From the NCBI GenBank assembly GCA_035554635.1, contig DATMIB010000004.1, positions 46,236 to 110,235 of the forward strand: a stretch of DNA of 64,000 bases. Reading direction: 5' to 3'. Position 1 is the first letter of the stretch, and every line of letters begins with the position of its first letter. Below are positions 25,278-34,319 of this stretch, one piece after another. The position numbers and the translations under genes are program-made. The notes below the pieces were generated by a model. It was given only the letters and a program-made list of their open reading frames with translations, was not told where the DNA came from and did no database searches. Origin of the DNA: RPQJ01 sp035554635. GTDB lineage: Bacteria; Pseudomonadota; Gammaproteobacteria; Steroidobacterales; Steroidobacteraceae.

Positions 25278-26492
25278 TCAAGGCGTCATGCGCGCCAGCA
25301 GCGACTGCGATTCGGCGAGCGCCATCGGCTTCGGCACGGGGTAGTCGCGCGCCGCCTCGATCATCGCTGCGCGCGCGATCTCGGGCACGTCGACGGGCTT
25401 GAGCGCCGCGATCTTCTCGGGGATGCCGACGCCACGGTTGAGTTCGCGGACGCGCTCGACGAAGCGCAGCGCGAGCCTGTCCTGCGGCTCGTCGGCCGAC
25501 CCCGCGCCGATCGCGACGGCGAGTTCGGCGAGACGCGCGCGGGCGCGCGGTTCGTCCTGCAGGAAGTCGAGCACGTAGGGCAGCGTGATCGCATTGGCGA
25601 GCCCGTGCGGCACGCCGTAGAGGCCACCGATCTTGTGCGAGAAGGCGTGCACGTAACCGACGTACGCCTTGGTGAACGCAAGGCCGGCGTAGAACGCCGC
25701 GAGCGCCATCGCTTCGCGTGCTTCGAGGTCGTCGCCGTCGTCGTACGCCCGTTGCAGGTTGGCGAAGATCAGCCGCACGGCCGCGACGCAGTGCTGTGCC
25801 GTCTCGGCGTGCGGCCAGCGGTTCAGGTAAGCCTCGACCGCGTGCGTGAGCGCGTCCATGCCCGTCGCCGCCGTGATGGGCTTTGGCATGCCGCGCATGA
25901 GTTCGGCGTCGAGCGCGGCGGCCGACGGCACGAGCTTCGGGTCGATCACGGCCGACTTGGCGTGCTTGACCGGGTCGGTCACCACGGCCGCCACGGTCAC
26001 CTCGGAACCCGTGCCCGCGGTCGTCGGGATCACGAACAACGGCAGCATGGGCTTGCTCACCTTGAGCATGCCGATGAGCCGCTGCGGCGTCTTGCCGGTG
26101 ACGACCATCGCGCCGATGACCTTGGCCGCGTCGATCACCGAACCGCCGCCGACGGCCAGGAGCGCATCGGCGCGATGCGCCTGCGCTGCTTCGTAGCCTG
26201 CCTGCAGCACCGGGTAGGTCGGGTCCGGCGTGATGCCTTCATGCACCGCGACCTCGATGCCCTGTTCCGTGAGCGCCCGTCGCAGCGGCTCGACGAGGCC
26301 GAGCCGGACGAGCACGCCGTCGGTCACGATCAGCACGCGGCGGAAGCCGAACTGGCAGATGCTCGCGCAAAGACGTCGTGCCGAACCCGGCCCGACGAAG
26401 AGCGTGGGCCGCGGAATGGCGACGACACGCGAGACCGGCCACATGAAGGGCTTCAGCAGCCGATAGGCCAGCAGGCGCAGCTGGAACAGCAT
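25278..26492 (-). CDS. Iron-containing (group III) alcohol dehydrogenase
   Basis: 404 residues. The N-terminal nucleotide-binding part shows LLAVGGGSVIDAAK (GGGS) and PTTAGTGSEVT. The C-terminal helical domain holds the metal ligands: an Asp in the AALDAELM helix, His in GMDALTHAVEAY, His in YVHAFSHKIGG and His in GVPHGLANA. The family reduces aldehydes or oxidises primary alcohols with NAD(P). A hydrophobic N-terminal segment before the Rossmann part (MLFQLRLLAYRLLKPF) is not usual and could aid membrane association. ATG 26492 is preceded by a GGGGGA ribosome site. Confidence 0.9.
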   Translation of the reverse strand: MLFQLRLLAYRLLKPFMWPVSRVVAIPRPTLFVGPGSARRLCASICQFGFRRVLIVTDGVLVRLGLVEPLRRALTEQGIEVAVHEGITPDPTYPVLQAGYEAAQAHRADALLAVGGGSVIDAAKVIGAMVVTGKTPQRLIGMLKVSKPMLPLFVIPTTAGTGSEVTVAAVVTDPVKHAKSAVIDPKLVPSAAALDAELMRGMPKPITAATGMDALTHAVEAYLNRWPHAETAQHCVAAVRLIFANLQRAYDDGDDLEAREAMALAAFYAGLAFTKAYVGYVHAFSHKIGGLYGVPHGLANAITLPYVLDFLQDEPRARARLAELAVAIGAGSADEPQDRLALRFVERVRELNRGVGIPEKIAALKPVDVPEIARAAMIEAARDYPVPKPMALAESQSLLARMTP

Positions 26493-26633
26493 GATGCTTT
26501 CCCCCGGATGATGCAGTGCATCATGCGACGGTCGCCGTCGTCTGCCAAGCCGCAAAGATGCAGAGCCTGGCGACGGGGCGGCCGGCCCGCCGGGCCTCGA
26601 AAACCTCGTCGGTGGCGGGTGAACGCGCGCCGC

Positions 26634-28130
26634 CTATGGCAACGCGTGCGGCGCGATCCGCTCGCGCCACGGCATCGCTTGTTCGAGCTGTGCAGCAAGC
26701 CGGAACAGCACCGCCTCGTCGCCGGTGCGCGCCGTGAACAGCATGCCCATCGGCAGGCCGTCGTCGGTCCAGTGCAGCGGCAGCGACAGCGACGGCTGCC
26801 CGGTCACGTTGGCGACCATCGTGTACGGCGCCGCCTCGAACACCGGCTCGAACGCCTCGAGGATGCGGTCGCGTTGGCCGAGCAGCACGCCGCCCGGCAG
26901 CGACGTCAAAATCTGCAGCGCGGCACGCTGCGCCTGTGGCAGCTGGTACGCGCCCAGCGGCAGTGGCGGCACGCCGACCGTCGGTGTCAGCAGCACGTCG
27001 AAGTCCGCGGCCCACGCGAGCCAGCGACGCGCGAACGACTGCATGTCCGCGAGCGCCGCGGCCACTTCGCCCCCCGTTTGCGCCTCCCCCATCTTCGCGA
27101 GCACCCAGGTCGCGAGCTCGAGGTCCTCGCGGCGCGCCTCGCGTCCGACCAGTGCCGGCGCCATGCGCAGCGTCGCTGCGACTTCGGCGGCCACGAGGCT
27201 GGCGTATTGCGGCACGAAGGTCTCCCGCTGCAGCGGCAGGCGCACTTCGACGATCTCGTGGCCGAGTTCGTACAGCCGCGCCGTGGTCGCTTCGAGCGCA
27301 CGCCGGTTCTCGGCATGCAGCGCCCGGCCCAGGCCGGCGTCGAAGCTGAACGCGACTCGCAGACGGCCGAGCGGTGCTGCGGCTTCCTGCAGGAACGGCC
27401 GCTCGGGTGCCGGCAGCTTCATGAGCTGCGACGGGTAGTCGCCACAGGTCGCGTCGAGCAAGGCCGCGCAGTCGCGCACGGTGCGCGTGACGACGTGCTC
27501 GCCGATGAAGCCGAACCAGACGTCGGGCAACTGCGGCCCGGTGGGATTGCGGCCACGCGACGGCTTGAGGCCGACCAGGCCGCAGTTCGAGGCGGGCGTG
27601 CGGATCGAACCGCCGCCGTCGTTGGCGTTCGCCGCCGGCACGATGCGCGCCGCGACCGCGGCAGCCGAGCCGCCGCTCGACCCGCTCGAGGTGCGTTGCA
27701 GGTCCCACGGATTGCGCGTCGGCCCGAACAGCTCGGGCTCGGTGACGTTCGAGACGCCGAATTCGGGCGTGTTGGTCTTGCCGAAGATCACGAGCCCGGC
27801 CGCCTTGTAGCGGCGCGTGAGTTCCTCGTCGGCCGCGGGCACGAAATCGCGAAGGAGCCGAGAGCCGCTGCGCATCGGCTCGCCCGCAAGAGCAGTCATC
27901 AGGTCCTTGAGCAGGAACGGCACGCCGCGGAACGGTCCTTCCGGCAGGCCGGCGGCGATCGCCGCGCGCGCGCGTTCCTCGAACAGATGGATCACCGCGT
28001 TGATCCGCGGATTGACCGCGGCCGTGCGTGCGAGCGCTTCGTCCAGCAGCTCGTCTGCGGTCACCTCGCCCGCGCGCACGAGCGCGGCAAGGCCGAGCGC
28101 GTCGTGCCGTCCGTAGTCCGTGAAAGCCAA
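26634..28130 (-). CDS. Amidase (amidase-signature family)
   Basis: 498 residues if started at TTG 28130, which gives the expected opening AFTDYGRHDALGLAALVRAGEVT. No ATG or GTG lies close enough to fit, and GGGGG lies upstream at a suitable distance. The Ser-Ser-Lys catalytic centre is visible: Lys in FLLKDL, the Gly/Ser-rich TSSGSSGGSAAAVAA, and the nucleophile region NDGGGSIRTPASNCG. It hydrolyses amides to carboxylic acid and ammonia; the substrate is unknown. The start codon choice lowers positional certainty but not family assignment. Confidence 0.88.
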   Translation of the reverse strand: MAFTDYGRHDALGLAALVRAGEVTADELLDEALARTAAVNPRINAVIHLFEERARAAIAAGLPEGPFRGVPFLLKDLMTALAGEPMRSGSRLLRDFVPAADEELTRRYKAAGLVIFGKTNTPEFGVSNVTEPELFGPTRNPWDLQRTSSGSSGGSAAAVAARIVPAANANDGGGSIRTPASNCGLVGLKPSRGRNPTGPQLPDVWFGFIGEHVVTRTVRDCAALLDATCGDYPSQLMKLPAPERPFLQEAAAPLGRLRVAFSFDAGLGRALHAENRRALEATTARLYELGHEIVEVRLPLQRETFVPQYASLVAAEVAATLRMAPALVGREARREDLELATWVLAKMGEAQTGGEVAAALADMQSFARRWLAWAADFDVLLTPTVGVPPLPLGAYQLPQAQRAALQILTSLPGGVLLGQRDRILEAFEPVFEAAPYTMVANVTGQPSLSLPLHWTDDGLPMGMLFTARTGDEAVLFRLAAQLEQAMPWRERIAPHALP

Positions 28131-28317
28131 GTCACGCCCCCGTCCGTTCTTGCGGCCATCATAGGAGAACGCCGATCGCACCGCACCGGCGCGGCACCAG
28201 CGACAACCTGGTCGGTGCCGTCGCGCGCACACGGCGCCAGTGCGCCGCGGACGTTGCGGTCGGCCACGGTGGGCGCGACACTGGAACGACTAGAAGAATC
28301 CTCGCACCAGGACATCC

Positions 28318-30471
28318 ATGGCACGCACGCAGACGGCAGGACCGCTCGCAGGGCTGGTCTTCGCGGCAATCATTGCGCCAGGTCCGATGCTCGACGCCGA
28401 GGCGGCCCCGGTGACGGCGGCGCGCATCATCGCCGCCGATCGCGAACCGCAGAACTGGCTCGCGCACGGCCGCACCTACGACGAGCAGCGTTTCAGCCCG
28501 CTCACACAGGTCAACGACGACAACGTCGACAGGCTCGGACTGGCCTGGAGCTACGCCACCGGGACGACGCGCGGGTTGCAGGCGACGCCGCTGGTCATCG
28601 ACGGCCGCCTGTACGCGACCGGTGTCTGGAGCGTCGTGTACGCGCTCGACGCGAAGACCGGGCGCGAGCTCTGGCGGTACGACCCGCAGGTGCCGCGCGC
28701 GTGGGGCCGCTACGCCTGCTGCGACGCGGTCAACCGCGGTGTCGCAGCCTGGGGCGACGCATTGTTCGTCGGCACGCTGGACGGCCGCCTGGTCTCTCTC
28801 GATGCACGCACGGGCCGCAAGCGCTGGGAAGTGAACACGATCGACCGCAGCAAGCCCTACACGATCACCGGGGCGCCGCGTGTCGTGAAGGGCAAGGTGC
28901 TGATCGGCAACGGCGGCGGCGAGTACGGCGTTCGCGGCTATTTCTCTGCCTACGACGCGCAGACCGGCAAGCTCGCCTGGCGCTTCTACACCGTGCCCGG
29001 CAACCCGAAGGACGGTTTCGAGCACCCTGAACTCGCCGCGGCCGCGAAGACCTGGACCGGCGAATGGTGGCTCGGCGGCGGTGGCGGCACAGCCTGGGAT
29101 TCGATGGCATACGACCCTGAGCTCGACACGCTCTACGTCGGTACCGGCAACGGCTCGCCGTGGGCCCGCGCGATCCGCTCGCCGGGCGGCGGCGACAACC
29201 TGTTCCTGTCGTCGATCCTCGCGCTCGACCCCGACGACGGCCGCCTCAAGTGGCATTACCAGGTCACGCCGGCGGACAACTGGGACTACACGGCCACGCA
29301 GCACATCGTGCTCGCCGACCTCGTGTTCGACGGCAAGCCGCGGAAGGTGCTGATGCAGGCGCCGAAGAACGGCTTTTTCTATGTGCTCGACCGCGTCACC
29401 GGCGAGCTGCTGGCGGCGGACAAGTACATCCCGGCGACCTGGGCATCGCACGTCGACCTGAAGACCGGTCGCCCGGTCGAGACATCCGAGGCGGACTGGA
29501 GCAAGGAGACGAGGCTGATCGTGCCGGCGGCGTTCGGCGGCCACAACTGGCACCCGATGGCGTTCAATCCGCGCACGGGCCTGGTCTACATCCCGGCCAT
29601 GCAGCCGGCGGGCATCTACGCGCCGTCGCAGGAATACCTGACGTCCGGCCGGTACACGCGTCGCGACCTGTTCTGGAACCCGGGCATCGACTGGAACACC
29701 TACACGGACACGATCTACGCGATCCTGCAGCAGACGGGCGGCAAGCTGCCCGAGGATCGTGGCTACCTCAAGGCGTGGGACCCGATCGCAAAGCGCACAC
29801 GCTGGGAAATCGAACAGCCGGCGTTCTGGAACGGCGGCCTGCTGACGACCGCGGGCAACCTGCTCTTCCAGGGCACCGGCGATGGACGTTTCGTCGCGTA
29901 CGCGGCGGACACGGGCAAGGTGCTTTGGGCCGTGCCGACGCTGGTCGGCATCATCGCGCCGCCGGTCACCTACGAGGTCGACGGCGAACAGTACGTCGCC
30001 GTGCTCGCAGGCTACGGCGGGTCGGGCGGCTTGTCGGGCGGTGACCCGCGCACGATGGCCTCCGCGCATCACCTCAACGATGGCCACATCCTCGCGTTCA
30101 AGCTCGGCGGGCGGGCGTCGATGCCGCGCATCGCGGAACGCAGCCAGGACATCCCCGAGCCACCGCCGATTGCGTCGACACCCGCCCAGGTCGCGAATGG
30201 CAAGTACCGGTACGCGGCCACCTGCATGGTGTGCCACGGCGCGCTGGCAGTGTCTGGCGGTGTCGTGCCCGACCTGCGACGTCTGACGACCGAAAAACAC
30301 GCGCTGTTCAAGCAGATCGTCTACGACGGCGTCATCCATGGCACCGGCATGCCGCGCATGGGCGACCTTCTCACGGAACAGGACGTGCACGACATCCAGG
30401 CCTACGTCGCCGAGCGGGCCCGGCAGGACCGAGCCCTGGCCGCCCGTGTCGCGCCCGTGCAAACTCCGTAG
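28318..30471 (+). CDS. PQQ-dependent quinohemoprotein alcohol dehydrogenase
   Basis: 717 residues with a signal-like N-terminus ending near DAEAAP. The eight-bladed propeller contains the vicinal Cys134-Cys135 (YACCDAVNRG), repeated tryptophan-docking segments (DAKTGRELWRYD, DPDDGRLKWHYQ), and the catalytic Asp323 in DNWDYTATQH. The residue two after it is Thr325, not Asp, so a calcium rather than lanthanide enzyme is expected. A C-terminal cytochrome c domain has CMVCH (636-640) and a later Met in GTGMPRMGDL. It oxidises alcohols in the periplasm and passes electrons to cytochromes. No PQQ biosynthesis genes are in the window. Confidence 0.93.
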   Translation: MARTQTAGPLAGLVFAAIIAPGPMLDAEAAPVTAARIIAADREPQNWLAHGRTYDEQRFSPLTQVNDDNVDRLGLAWSYATGTTRGLQATPLVIDGRLYATGVWSVVYALDAKTGRELWRYDPQVPRAWGRYACCDAVNRGVAAWGDALFVGTLDGRLVSLDARTGRKRWEVNTIDRSKPYTITGAPRVVKGKVLIGNGGGEYGVRGYFSAYDAQTGKLAWRFYTVPGNPKDGFEHPELAAAAKTWTGEWWLGGGGGTAWDSMAYDPELDTLYVGTGNGSPWARAIRSPGGGDNLFLSSILALDPDDGRLKWHYQVTPADNWDYTATQHIVLADLVFDGKPRKVLMQAPKNGFFYVLDRVTGELLAADKYIPATWASHVDLKTGRPVETSEADWSKETRLIVPAAFGGHNWHPMAFNPRTGLVYIPAMQPAGIYAPSQEYLTSGRYTRRDLFWNPGIDWNTYTDTIYAILQQTGGKLPEDRGYLKAWDPIAKRTRWEIEQPAFWNGGLLTTAGNLLFQGTGDGRFVAYAADTGKVLWAVPTLVGIIAPPVTYEVDGEQYVAVLAGYGGSGGLSGGDPRTMASAHHLNDGHILAFKLGGRASMPRIAERSQDIPEPPPIASTPAQVANGKYRYAATCMVCHGALAVSGGVVPDLRRLTTEKHALFKQIVYDGVIHGTGMPRMGDLLTEQDVHDIQAYVAERARQDRALAARVAPVQTP

Positions 30472-30575
30472 GCCCGCTTCGCTGCGTCGGTCCAGTCCGA
30501 CTCGTTGGTCCCGAGGTCCGCTGTAGGCCAAATCAGGCAAGCGCTCCCCCCAAGCGCCTGCACGCTACGGTCCGG
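30469..30575. repeat. GC-rich hairpin region sharing a 17-base block with 60349-60366
   Basis: From the PQQ-ADH stop codon onward, GTAGGCCCGCTTCGCTG nearly repeats GTAGCCCGCTTCGCTGG found at 60351 after the racemase gene. Further on, CAGGCAAGCGCT and AAGCGCCTG form an imperfect hairpin (30534-30560). This may be a degenerate second class of intergenic palindrome or a terminator for the alcohol dehydrogenase gene. Confidence 0.35.
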
Positions 30576-30653
30576 GTCGCTTCTCGGCGTCGGCAGCCTG
30601 CTCCACGGACCATCCCCCTGCACTCCTTTTCAAGGACAGAGGGGAACCATTAC

Positions 30654-31739
30654 ATGGACGTCAACGGAACCTGCCTCGCGAGGACTGTCTCGTGGGTGGC
30701 GATGCTGTTCCTCGGGGCAGTCGGCGCGGCCAGCACCGCGAATGCAGCCGTGTCGGTGCGTGTCGACGCGCGGCCGGTCGCCGATCCCGTCGAAGTCTTT
30801 GTCAGTGTCACCGACTCCAGCGGTGGACCCGTCGGCGGGCTCAGCGCCGCGGACTTCACCTTGCTCGTCGACGGCACGGCCGTGGCGTCGCCGAACTTCT
30901 CGTTGCCGCCTGCGCAAGGCACCAGTCGCGTGTCGGTCGTGTTCGCGATGGACATGAGCCAGACGGTGCAGCAGAACGCGCTCGAGGCGATGAATGCCGC
31001 GGTGGAGGATTTCATCGACTCGATGCAGGCCGGCGACTATGCCGCCATCGTCAAGTTCAACAACACGAATGCGCAGAAGGCGTCGGTCGTGACCGGTTGG
31101 ACGCCGATCGACGACGGCGGCAGCGGCGACTCGGCGTTGAAAACCGGCGTGTCCACGCCGTACCTGGGCTCGGGCAGCAACATCCTCGACGGCGTCGCGC
31201 TCGCGATCGAGCAGATCCGCACCCCGTCGGTTGCCCTGCCGGCCGGGCCAAAGGCGGTCGTGCTGGTCAGCGACGGTCGCGACAACGCGTCGACGACGAA
31301 CCTGACCACCGTGCTCGGTTCGGCCAACGCGGGCAGCGTCTCGGTCTTCACGATCGGTGTCGGCAATGTTGGCGGCACCCTGTTGCAGGACCTCGCGGCC
31401 GGCACCGGCGGCCAGTACCTCGCGGCGCCGAGCGGGGACCAGATCGCGCAGGCTTACCAGCAGATCTCGAACAAGCTGCGCAACGAGTACCTGCTGACGT
31501 TCACGTCGCCGATCACGGACTGCAACTCGCATTCGCTCCAGGTCAGCGTGACCGGCCAGACCCCGGTCACGTCGTCGTTCTCCCGTTGCGACCCGCCGAC
31601 CGGTGGCGGTGGTGATGGCGGCGGCGGTGGTGGTGGCGGCGGCGGTGGCGCGCTCGGGCTGTTCGAGATCTTCGCCGGCCTGACGCTCGTCGCCGTGGCG
31701 CACTGCGGCCTGCGCCGGCGCGCCCGCATCCGCGGCTGA
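30654..31739 (+). CDS. VWA-domain protein with GlyGly-CTERM sorting signal
   Basis: 361 residues, ATG 30654 after GAGGGGA. A signal peptide ends near ANAAVSV. Residues 40-90 (VSVTDSSGGPVGGLSAADFTLLVDG) match the segment that precedes VWA domains of the VWFA-related type. The MIDAS-like motif is DMSQT (Asp100, Ser102, Thr104) with SDGRDN later. The C-terminus has a long glycine run, a hydrophobic helix (LFEIFAGLTLVAVAHCGL) and an arginine cluster (RRRARIRG), which is the GlyGly-CTERM tripartite signal processed by rhombosortase. It is expected to be exported through the type II system and lipid-anchored at the surface. It follows the PQQ-ADH gene by 182 bases. Confidence 0.85.
   Translation: MDVNGTCLARTVSWVAMLFLGAVGAASTANAAVSVRVDARPVADPVEVFVSVTDSSGGPVGGLSAADFTLLVDGTAVASPNFSLPPAQGTSRVSVVFAMDMSQTVQQNALEAMNAAVEDFIDSMQAGDYAAIVKFNNTNAQKASVVTGWTPIDDGGSGDSALKTGVSTPYLGSGSNILDGVALAIEQIRTPSVALPAGPKAVVLVSDGRDNASTTNLTTVLGSANAGSVSVFTIGVGNVGGTLLQDLAAGTGGQYLAAPSGDQIAQAYQQISNKLRNEYLLTFTSPITDCNSHSLQVSVTGQTPVTSSFSRCDPPTGGGGDGGGGGGGGGGGALGLFEIFAGLTLVAVAHCGLRRRARIRG
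31602..31649 (+). repeat. GGN-codon glycine tract
   Basis: Low-complexity run of GGC/GGT codons with one GAT interruption, encoding the glycine-rich linker of the GlyGly-CTERM tail. Such tracts can change length by slippage. Confidence 0.7.
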
Positions 31740-31794
31740 TGCCGCGCCGATCGCGACCGTCGCGAGGCCGCGGTCGGGCGCCTGCGTGCAAGCA

Positions 31795-31825
31795 CGCCTC
31801 TCCCGCCGGGCCGGCGGGAGAGGCG
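31795..31825. terminator. Bidirectional hairpin between VWA and TonB receptor genes
   Basis: Perfect inverted repeat with 15-base arms (CGCCTCTCCCGCCGG and its complement) around a single central base. It sits between two convergent stop codons (31739 and 31836). No T-run follows on either strand, so termination strength is uncertain. Its core CCTCTCCCG resembles the REP-like family. Confidence 0.6.
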
Positions 31826-31835
31826 GCGGCCCCAC

Positions 31836-34292
31836 TCAGAAGCTCTTGCGCAGTTCGAGCCCCCACTGGCGGGGCTCGCTGATCGACGCGAACGGCGTGC
31901 CGAACGTGTCGGCCGTCAGCCGGTTGAGCGACACGTACTGGTTGTCGAACAGGTTGGTGACGAACGCCGCGGCACCCCAGCTGTCGTCGGCGCTGGTCCA
32001 GGCCAGCCGCACGTCGGTGCGGTTCTGGGCCTCGCCGACCTCGAAGGTCGGGTACTTCGCACAGTCACCCTGGCCGAGCGATTCGGAATTGCAGCGCGAC
32101 TTGCCGCGGTAGGCATGCATCGCCGACAGGTCGAGCGTACCGGCACCGCCGAGCTGCCAGACGTAGCTCGCGCCGATCGAGGCCGAGAACTCGGGCTCGC
32201 CGGTCGGTTCGCCGGAGAGGTCGACGCCATCGAAATTCACGTAGTGCTTGTACGTGGCGTCGATGTACGCGAGGTTGGCCGAAAGCGTCAGCGCGTCCAC
32301 CGGCTGCCAGCGCGTGTCGACCTCGAGACCGTAGGCTTCGTCGTCGCTCGTGGTCACGACGTACTGGCACAGCTCGGGACAGACCAGCGAAATCGACTGC
32401 TTGTCGAGGTACTGGTAGTAGAAGGCCGAGACGTTGAGGATCACGCCGATGTCGGCGAACAGGCTCTTGACGCCGCCCTCGAGGTTCCAGACGTCCTCGT
32501 TGTCGAACTTCGACAAGGGCTGCACGCTGTTGTAGCCGCCGGCCTTGTACCCCTTGGCGAGCGAGCCGAACACCATCACGTCGTCGCTCAGCTTGTAGTC
32601 GATGACGAAGCGTGGGCTCACGTCGTCCCACGAATCCTTCGACTTCACCTTCTGGCCCTCGATCGCCTGGTCGCCGATCGGCGGGAAGCCGAACACGATG
32701 TCGTTCGTGTAGAGCGCGCGGAGTTCGGGTGGAATCGGGAACACCTCGAAGAAACCGCCCGCCTCCAGGATCGCGAGCGCCGCATCGAGCTCCGGCGCCT
32801 CGCGCGGCCCGTTGTACCAGCTGAACTCCTTTTCGTCGTGCGTGTAGCGCAGGCCGAAGGTCAGGTTCATGCGGTCGGTCGCGTGCCAGATCACGTCGCC
32901 GAACACGGCTGCCGCCTGGTACTTGCCTTCGTTGAACATCGCCTCGCGCCAGCCGAGGCCGAGCAGCGAAATCGGGATGTCGTTGGCCGCGAGCACGGCC
33001 GAGGTGAACCCGAACAACGTGCCGTCCGGCGTGAGGCCCTGCAGGCCGCCGTTGTACAACACCGTGTCGATGCTGTCGGTGTAGGCGTGCGTGTCGCTGA
33101 TCTGCTTCGCGTCCTCCGAGTACCAGCTCGCGCCGGCCACCCAGTCGATCGCACCCGACTGTCCGGAGAACTTGAACTCCTGGTAGAAGCTCTCGTTGTC
33201 CTCGATGTTGGCGGTGTCGAAGTAGTAGCGGATGTCGTTCGTGCCGTCCTCGTCCTCGCGGTTGACGGTTTCGAACGTGCGCCAGGCCGTGGTCGAACGG
33301 AAGTCGGCCGCGCCGAACTGGTGGTCGATGAACAGCGTGAGGCCGTCGAGCTTGCGCGACTCCTCGTTGCCGTCGACGTCGTTGTAGACCTTCGCCTCGA
33401 GCGGGTCGAGGAACGTCGCGGGCTCGGCGGGAACCGGCAGCCGCCCTTCCGCGGGCGGCACCACGAGGCTGATCGCCGGTCGCGCGAGCTGGTCGAGGTC
33501 GTCGTGGTCCCAGGTCAGCGTCGCCGAAGTGCGGTCGCTCAGGTCCCACTTGAGCGCGGCACGCACGGCCCAGTTGTCTTCGGGGTAGAGGTCCTGGCCC
33601 GTGGCCGCGTCCTCGATCCAGCCATCGCTCTGGTTCCAGACACCGTTGATGCGCAGCGCCAGGTCGTCACCGAGCGGCGCATTGACCATGCCTTCGACGC
33701 GACGCTTGTCGTACTCGCCGACGCGCAGCTTGAGCAGCGCATCGAACTCGTCCACCGGCTGGCGCGTGATGATCGAGACGGCCCCGGCCGCGCTGTTGCG
33801 CCCAAACAGCGTGCCCTGCGGGCCCTTGAGCACTTCGATGCGCTCGATGTCGTTGAACGCGAGCATCGACGCACCCGAGCGCGCCGTGTACACGCCGTCG
33901 ACGTAGACGCCGACCGCCGGGTCGGTGCCGACGCCGAAGTCGCCGGTCTGCACGCCGCGGATCTGGTAGCGCGGCTGCGTCGGGCTGCCGCCCGAAACGA
34001 CCAGTCCCGGCACGAAGCCGTTCAGGTCGCTCATGTCCTCGGCCGCGACGTCGTCGAGCAGGGCCTGGTTCACGACCTGGACCGTGATCGGCACTTCCTG
34101 CAGCGCCTGCTCGCGGCGCTGTGCCGTGACGACGATTTCCTCGAGCACCGACGGCGCTGCGCTCGCAGCGATGTCCTGTGCTTTCGCGCCGTGCGGAGCG
34201 ACGCTCGCCGCCAGCGCCAGCACGGCGCTCACTGCGCGGCCGAGCGTGCGGTTGCGAACGGTCCTGTTCTTTTCCATCTGCGTTGCCTGCAT
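31836..34292 (-). CDS. TonB-dependent outer-membrane receptor
   Basis: 818 residues. A signal peptide ends near GAKAQDI. The TonB box region is LEEIVVTAQRREQ, the plug has VPITVQVV, YQIRGVQTGD, VDGVYTARSG and the IERIEVLKGPQGTLFGRNSAAGAVSIIT block, and the barrel ends in WGLELRKSF with a terminal Phe. This plug type is usual in receptors of sphingomonad/caulobacter style that take up organic compounds and is not diagnostic of siderophores. The start at ATG 34292 lies 27 bases after the beta-helix gene stop; an ATG at 34277 is an alternative. It is the last gene of the four-gene cytochrome/beta-helix operon, so its ligand may be the substrate or product of those proteins. Confidence 0.93.
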   Translation of the reverse strand: MQATQMEKNRTVRNRTLGRAVSAVLALAASVAPHGAKAQDIAASAAPSVLEEIVVTAQRREQALQEVPITVQVVNQALLDDVAAEDMSDLNGFVPGLVVSGGSPTQPRYQIRGVQTGDFGVGTDPAVGVYVDGVYTARSGASMLAFNDIERIEVLKGPQGTLFGRNSAAGAVSIITRQPVDEFDALLKLRVGEYDKRRVEGMVNAPLGDDLALRINGVWNQSDGWIEDAATGQDLYPEDNWAVRAALKWDLSDRTSATLTWDHDDLDQLARPAISLVVPPAEGRLPVPAEPATFLDPLEAKVYNDVDGNEESRKLDGLTLFIDHQFGAADFRSTTAWRTFETVNREDEDGTNDIRYYFDTANIEDNESFYQEFKFSGQSGAIDWVAGASWYSEDAKQISDTHAYTDSIDTVLYNGGLQGLTPDGTLFGFTSAVLAANDIPISLLGLGWREAMFNEGKYQAAAVFGDVIWHATDRMNLTFGLRYTHDEKEFSWYNGPREAPELDAALAILEAGGFFEVFPIPPELRALYTNDIVFGFPPIGDQAIEGQKVKSKDSWDDVSPRFVIDYKLSDDVMVFGSLAKGYKAGGYNSVQPLSKFDNEDVWNLEGGVKSLFADIGVILNVSAFYYQYLDKQSISLVCPELCQYVVTTSDDEAYGLEVDTRWQPVDALTLSANLAYIDATYKHYVNFDGVDLSGEPTGEPEFSASIGASYVWQLGGAGTLDLSAMHAYRGKSRCNSESLGQGDCAKYPTFEVGEAQNRTDVRLAWTSADDSWGAAAFVTNLFDNQYVSLNRLTADTFGTPFASISEPRQWGLELRKSF

Positions 34293-34319
34293 GTCGTTTT
34301 CTCTGCGTTGTATTGACGG

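Noticed and set aside
24306..29030. Long plus-strand open frame of about 1570 codons
   Set aside because: It runs antisense through the hemerythrin, alcohol dehydrogenase and amidase genes, then out of frame into the PQQ dehydrogenase gene; no family motif is seen.
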